From contig NZ_AJXW01000023.1 of the NCBI RefSeq assembly GCF_000264375.1, positions 1 through 36,304 of the forward strand: a DNA stretch of 36,304 nt. Reading direction: 5' to 3'. This document shows positions 33,616 to 36,304 of the stretch, piece by piece (position 1 is the stretch's first letter; each line of letters opens with the position of its first letter). The position numbers and the translations under genes were made by a program. This DNA is from Rhodanobacter thiooxydans LCS2. Lineage in GTDB: Bacteria > Pseudomonadota > Gammaproteobacteria > Xanthomonadales > Rhodanobacteraceae. Below the pieces are notes generated by a model. That model worked only from the letters and a program-made list of their open reading frames with translations. It did no database searches and was not told where the DNA came from.

Positions 33616-35892
33616 ATGGATGTCGGGCACGATCGACGTCATTCGTCCGCGTTGCATCAGGGCGGCCGCATCGTCAATGCGCATTGGCCGGCGCGCACGC
33701 AGCGCCTGCTGGAAGCCAGCTGCCACCAGTGCGTGGACGGCCTGCAGGAGCCCCTGCGGCGCTGCCTGAGCGAATTCGAGAAGCAGCTTTTCGCGCAAGC
33801 CGAGCGCGCGCACCATACCGGCGACCAGCAGGACTGTTTCTCCAGCCGGCAGCGTGTGCTGCAGGGCCGCGCCGCCTACGCCCAACGTTTCGTCCTGCAT
33901 ATCGGCAGCGCGTTCAACGGCATCGACAGCGCCCGGTCTGCGCCGGCCGCCGCCAACCCCAAGCCGTGGCAGACGCTGGCGCTGGTCGACCCCGGCGAGC
34001 AGGAAGTGTCAATGAGCCTGGAACAGCTGGGCGTCCGCGGCGAGGTACGCCATGCCAGCGTGCTGTACGAGCTGGGTCATCGGCTGGCGGTGCTGGTCGG
34101 TGCGCCGCCATTGGAGGGGCTGGCGCTGCCGCTGGGCCCCTACGCGCTGGCTCGGGCCTGCCATGGGGCGGGGGCGGAGCTGGAACTGCCGCTGAAGCAC
34201 CAGTTGATGCTGCTGCAGCACTTCGACCAGTGGGTGATCCAGGCGCTGGCGCCGATGTACGACGTCATCAATGCGCACCTGCAGGGCGACGGTATCCTGC
34301 CGCAACTGCGCAGCATCCCCATCCCGCGCCACGTCGGCAAACGGTCGCGCCCTGTCGGCGGCAACGGAGCCGCGGCGACCAGCGAACCGACTGCCGAGCC
34401 CATCGGCGCACCCCACGCCGGCGTCAGCGCCGGCAGCGGCGCGCCGATCGAGGTGCTGGAATCCCTGCGCGACCTGCTCGCGCGCCAGCGTGCCAGCCAG
34501 AGCGGGGTCAGCGGCCAGGCGGCCGGCCGCGCCGCCAGCGAACAGGAGCTGCAATCCGCGCTGGGCGCGCTGCAGCAACACCTGGCCCAGCTCACCGACC
34601 AGGCGGGCCGTGAACTGCGCAGCGCGGCACGGCTGCGCGAGGAGCTGCTGGCCCAGCTCAACGCCGGCAAGCCCGGCGACGCGCCGCGCACCCGCTTGAG
34701 TGACGAGCAGGGCGACAAGGTCGAACTGGTCGCGCGGCTGTTCGAGCAGCTTGGCCAGCAGCTGCAACGCGGCAGCAACGCCCGCCAGCTGCTCGGCGAC
34801 CTGCAACTGCCGGTACTGCGCATGGCGGTGACCGACCGCGACTTCTTCGAGCAACGCGAGCATCCTGCGCGCCGGCTGCTCGACACGGTGACTGCCGCCG
34901 CGAACGACTGGCTCGACGGCAACGACGACGAGAGCAACCGCCCACTGGCCAGCAAGCTCGAGCAACTGGTCGCCCGCGCCAGCCGGGAACCGCCCAGCGC
35001 GGGTCTGTACACCACACTGCTGGCGGACATCGAGCACCACCTGGCCCTGCTCACGCGCAAGGCGCAGGCCGCCGAACGGCGCCATGTGGAAGCCGCGCAG
35101 GGGCGCGAGCGGCTGGACCAGGCCCGCCACCGCGCCGGCGAACTGATGGCCGAACGTTTCGCACTGTCGCCGCCGCGCGGCCTGTTGCGCGCCCTGCTCG
35201 ACCGCGCCTGGTCCGACGTGCTGGCACTGACCCTGCTGCGGCATGGCGAGGACAGCGAGGCGTTCGACACGCAGCTGGCGATCACCGACCAGTTGCTCGG
35301 CCGCCTGCCGGTGGGCGACCGCCGGCAGCTGCAGGCGGAGGTGGAAGCCGGCCTGCAGCAGATCGGCATGCACGCCGAGGAAGCCGTGCAGGTGGCGCAG
35401 CGGCTGCTGGGCGCGGGCAGCCCCGACCCCGTCGGCGAGCTGCCCAGCGCCACCGACCTCGCGCTGCGCCTGAAGCAGCATCAGCGCCTCGGCGAACTGC
35501 AGTCCGCCCCGCCGCCAGAGCCGGTGCTGGCTCCGCCGGCCGCGGCGCCGGAGCCCAGCCCGCGTGAACGGGACATCGAACGGCACCTGCGCCAGCTGCC
35601 GTTCGGCAGCTGGTTCGAGTTCGTCGACCCGGCCAGCGGGCAGATCGCCCGGCGCAAGCTGGCCTGGTACTCGCCGGTATCCGGGCATTGCCTGCTGGTC
35701 AGTCGGCGCGGCCAGCGTGGCGACGAGATGAGCCTGGCGCAACTGGCCCGTGAGGTGGCCAGCGGTCGCGCCTGCGAGGTGCCGGCGCAACCGGAGAGTC
35801 TGCTCGACCGCGCCTGGCGCAGCCTCACCGGCAGCCTGCGCCAGGCCACCGCGCCCCGCCGCCCCGCCCCGCCGGAGGACGCACACCGATGA
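33616..35892 (+). CDS. DUF1631 family protein
   Basis: A 758-residue protein, probably cytoplasmic, of the DUF1631 family. The N-terminal helical part has LLEASCHQCVDGLQ and a FEKQLFAQAERA-type helix. The middle is Ala/Gln/Arg-rich and helical, with a likely disordered Pro/Ala/Gly segment near 250-280. A conserved C-terminal module (about 655-735) starts FGSWFEF (Trp666), followed by ARRKLAWYSPVSGHCLLVSRRGQ. The role of the family is not established. I infer a link to cyclic-di-GMP signalling because the next gene, overlapping by 4 bases, encodes a PilZ protein, and because the C-terminal module looks like a divergent PilZ-type barrel. Start: ATG 33616; ATG 33612 is out of frame. A possible -10 (TAGACT) lies at 33578-33583. 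Confidence 0.85.
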   Translation: MDVGHDRRHSSALHQGGRIVNAHWPARTQRLLEASCHQCVDGLQEPLRRCLSEFEKQLFAQAERAHHTGDQQDCFSSRQRVLQGRAAYAQRFVLHIGSAFNGIDSARSAPAAANPKPWQTLALVDPGEQEVSMSLEQLGVRGEVRHASVLYELGHRLAVLVGAPPLEGLALPLGPYALARACHGAGAELELPLKHQLMLLQHFDQWVIQALAPMYDVINAHLQGDGILPQLRSIPIPRHVGKRSRPVGGNGAAATSEPTAEPIGAPHAGVSAGSGAPIEVLESLRDLLARQRASQSGVSGQAAGRAASEQELQSALGALQQHLAQLTDQAGRELRSAARLREELLAQLNAGKPGDAPRTRLSDEQGDKVELVARLFEQLGQQLQRGSNARQLLGDLQLPVLRMAVTDRDFFEQREHPARRLLDTVTAAANDWLDGNDDESNRPLASKLEQLVARASREPPSAGLYTTLLADIEHHLALLTRKAQAAERRHVEAAQGRERLDQARHRAGELMAERFALSPPRGLLRALLDRAWSDVLALTLLRHGEDSEAFDTQLAITDQLLGRLPVGDRRQLQAEVEAGLQQIGMHAEEAVQVAQRLLGAGSPDPVGELPSATDLALRLKQHQRLGELQSAPPPEPVLAPPAAAPEPSPRERDIERHLRQLPFGSWFEFVDPASGQIARRKLAWYSPVSGHCLLVSRRGQRGDEMSLAQLAREVASGRACEVPAQPESLLDRAWRSLTGSLRQATAPRRPAPPEDAHR

Positions 35893-36236
35893 GCAGCAGC
35901 GACCAGCGCCGCGCCGAACGCAAGCGCGCCAGCGCCAACGCGGTGGTCACCGACGCGATCAGCGGCCTGCCGATCGGCCATCTGGGCAACCTGTCGATGA
36001 CCGGCATGCTGCTGATCGGCGCGCAGGCACCGCGCAGCGAAGCGCTGTACCAGGTCAGCCTGACGCTGCCCGGTGCGGAGCGGATGCTGGCGCCGTCGCA
36101 GCCGATCGAAGTCGGCATCCAGGAGCAGTGGCATGAAGCCGCCGCCAGTTCGGGGCAGATCTGGGCCGGCTACCGCATCGTCGCGATCACCGACGCCGAC
36201 GCCGCGCGCATCGAGAGCTGGCTGGCACAGGACTGA
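35889..36236 (+). CDS. PilZ-domain protein (cyclic-di-GMP receptor candidate)
   Basis: A 115-residue single-domain PilZ protein. The binding motifs are visible: RRAER with Arg7 and Arg11, standing for RxxxR near the N-terminus, and Asn34-Leu-Ser36-Met-Thr-Gly39, an (N/D)xSxxG motif. Both are the residues that clamp cyclic-di-GMP, so binding is likely. The rest is a small beta-barrel and a C-terminal helix (ADAARIESWLAQ). The ATG overlaps the DUF1631 stop by 4 bases, so the two are translated together and may interact. Its own stop codon is part of a hairpin (36234-36262). Which process it controls cannot be told; motility or pilus function would be typical. Confidence 0.9.
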   Translation: MSSSDQRRAERKRASANAVVTDAISGLPIGHLGNLSMTGMLLIGAQAPRSEALYQVSLTLPGAERMLAPSQPIEVGIQEQWHEAAASSGQIWAGYRIVAITDADAARIESWLAQD

Positions 36237-36262
36237 GAGGTTGTGGTTTTTTCAACCTCTCA
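36234..36262 (+). terminator. Hairpin at the end of the PilZ gene
   Basis: A 10-bp perfect stem (36234-36243 with 36253-36262) begins with the TGA stop codon itself. The loop is TGGTTTTTT. No T run follows the stem, so it is an odd terminator; the T run lies in the loop. It may stabilise the mRNA end. Confidence 0.45.
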
Positions 36263-36277
36263 AGCCGGCCAGGGCGC

Positions 36278-36304
36278 GGGCATGGCGAGGGCATGGCGAG
36301 GGCA
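36278..36304. repeat. 11-bp tandem repeat cut by the window end
   Basis: GGGCATGGCGA occurs twice in a row (36278-36288 and 36289-36299) and a third copy begins (GGGCA) as the window ends. The full extent is unknown. Confidence 0.75.

Noticed and set aside
34009..35886. A 625-codon open frame on minus opposite the DUF1631 gene
   Set aside because: The plus strand carries the DUF1631 pattern and the coupled PilZ gene; the minus frame has no recognisable domain.

Overview
The window reads as chromosomal DNA of a high-GC gammaproteobacterium, most likely order Lysobacterales (Xanthomonadales) and probably Rhodanobacteraceae. The grounds are GC-rich codon use throughout, type IV pilus genes pilMNOPQ divergent from mrcA, the rpoZ-spoT-ridA-recG string, and REP-like and other palindromic intergenic repeats of the kind known in Stenotrophomonas and its relatives. 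The species is inference. I count 34 protein genes, mostly core and densely packed. I see no tRNA, rRNA, IS element, prophage or CRISPR array.

Layout. 40-7035 (minus): a MoxR/Bat operon, transcribed moxR, DUF58, DUF4381, batA, a fused batB-batC, batD, with every junction overlapping. A UUCG-loop terminator at 7168-7198 separates it from pilMNOPQ (7217-12393, minus), which encodes the inner-membrane alignment complex and the outer-membrane secretin of the type IV pilus. mrcA (PBP1A) diverges at 12668 and is followed by a conserved protein resembling a degenerate nucleotidyltransferase. A bidirectional terminator at 15951-15981 lies between it and the convergent gltA. Next on the minus strand come rpmE2 (zinc-free ribosomal protein L31), a nucleoside hydrolase lacking the usual active-site histidine, a 290-bp patch of hairpin repeats, then recG, ridA, spoT and rpoZ. 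recG, ridA, spoT and rpoZ are transcribed in the order rpoZ, spoT, ridA, recG.

24602-29037 holds the whole Mla pathway for retrograde phospholipid transport: mlaA on plus, converging on mlaFEDCB on minus. It sits between gmk and rpoZ, which are adjacent in E. coli. MlaD carries two tandem MCE domains rather than one. gmk, an AT-rich small membrane-protein gene and yicC follow on minus. rph, rdgB and hemW diverge on plus, with a REP doublet between rph and rdgB. The window ends with a DUF1631 protein overlapping a PilZ-domain protein, a likely cyclic-di-GMP-related pair, and a short tandem repeat cut by the window edge.

How the genes work together: the Bat, PBP1A, Mla and pilus genes all serve the cell envelope. 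SpoT, omega and RidA belong to stress and stringent physiology. Rph, YicC and RdgB handle RNA and the nucleotide pool. I found no convincing new multi-gene system. The best leads are the tandem-MCE MlaD, the foreign-looking small membrane protein between yicC and gmk, the 18.8-19.1 kb repeat cluster, the MIDAS-degenerate BatB, and the DUF1631/PilZ pair.
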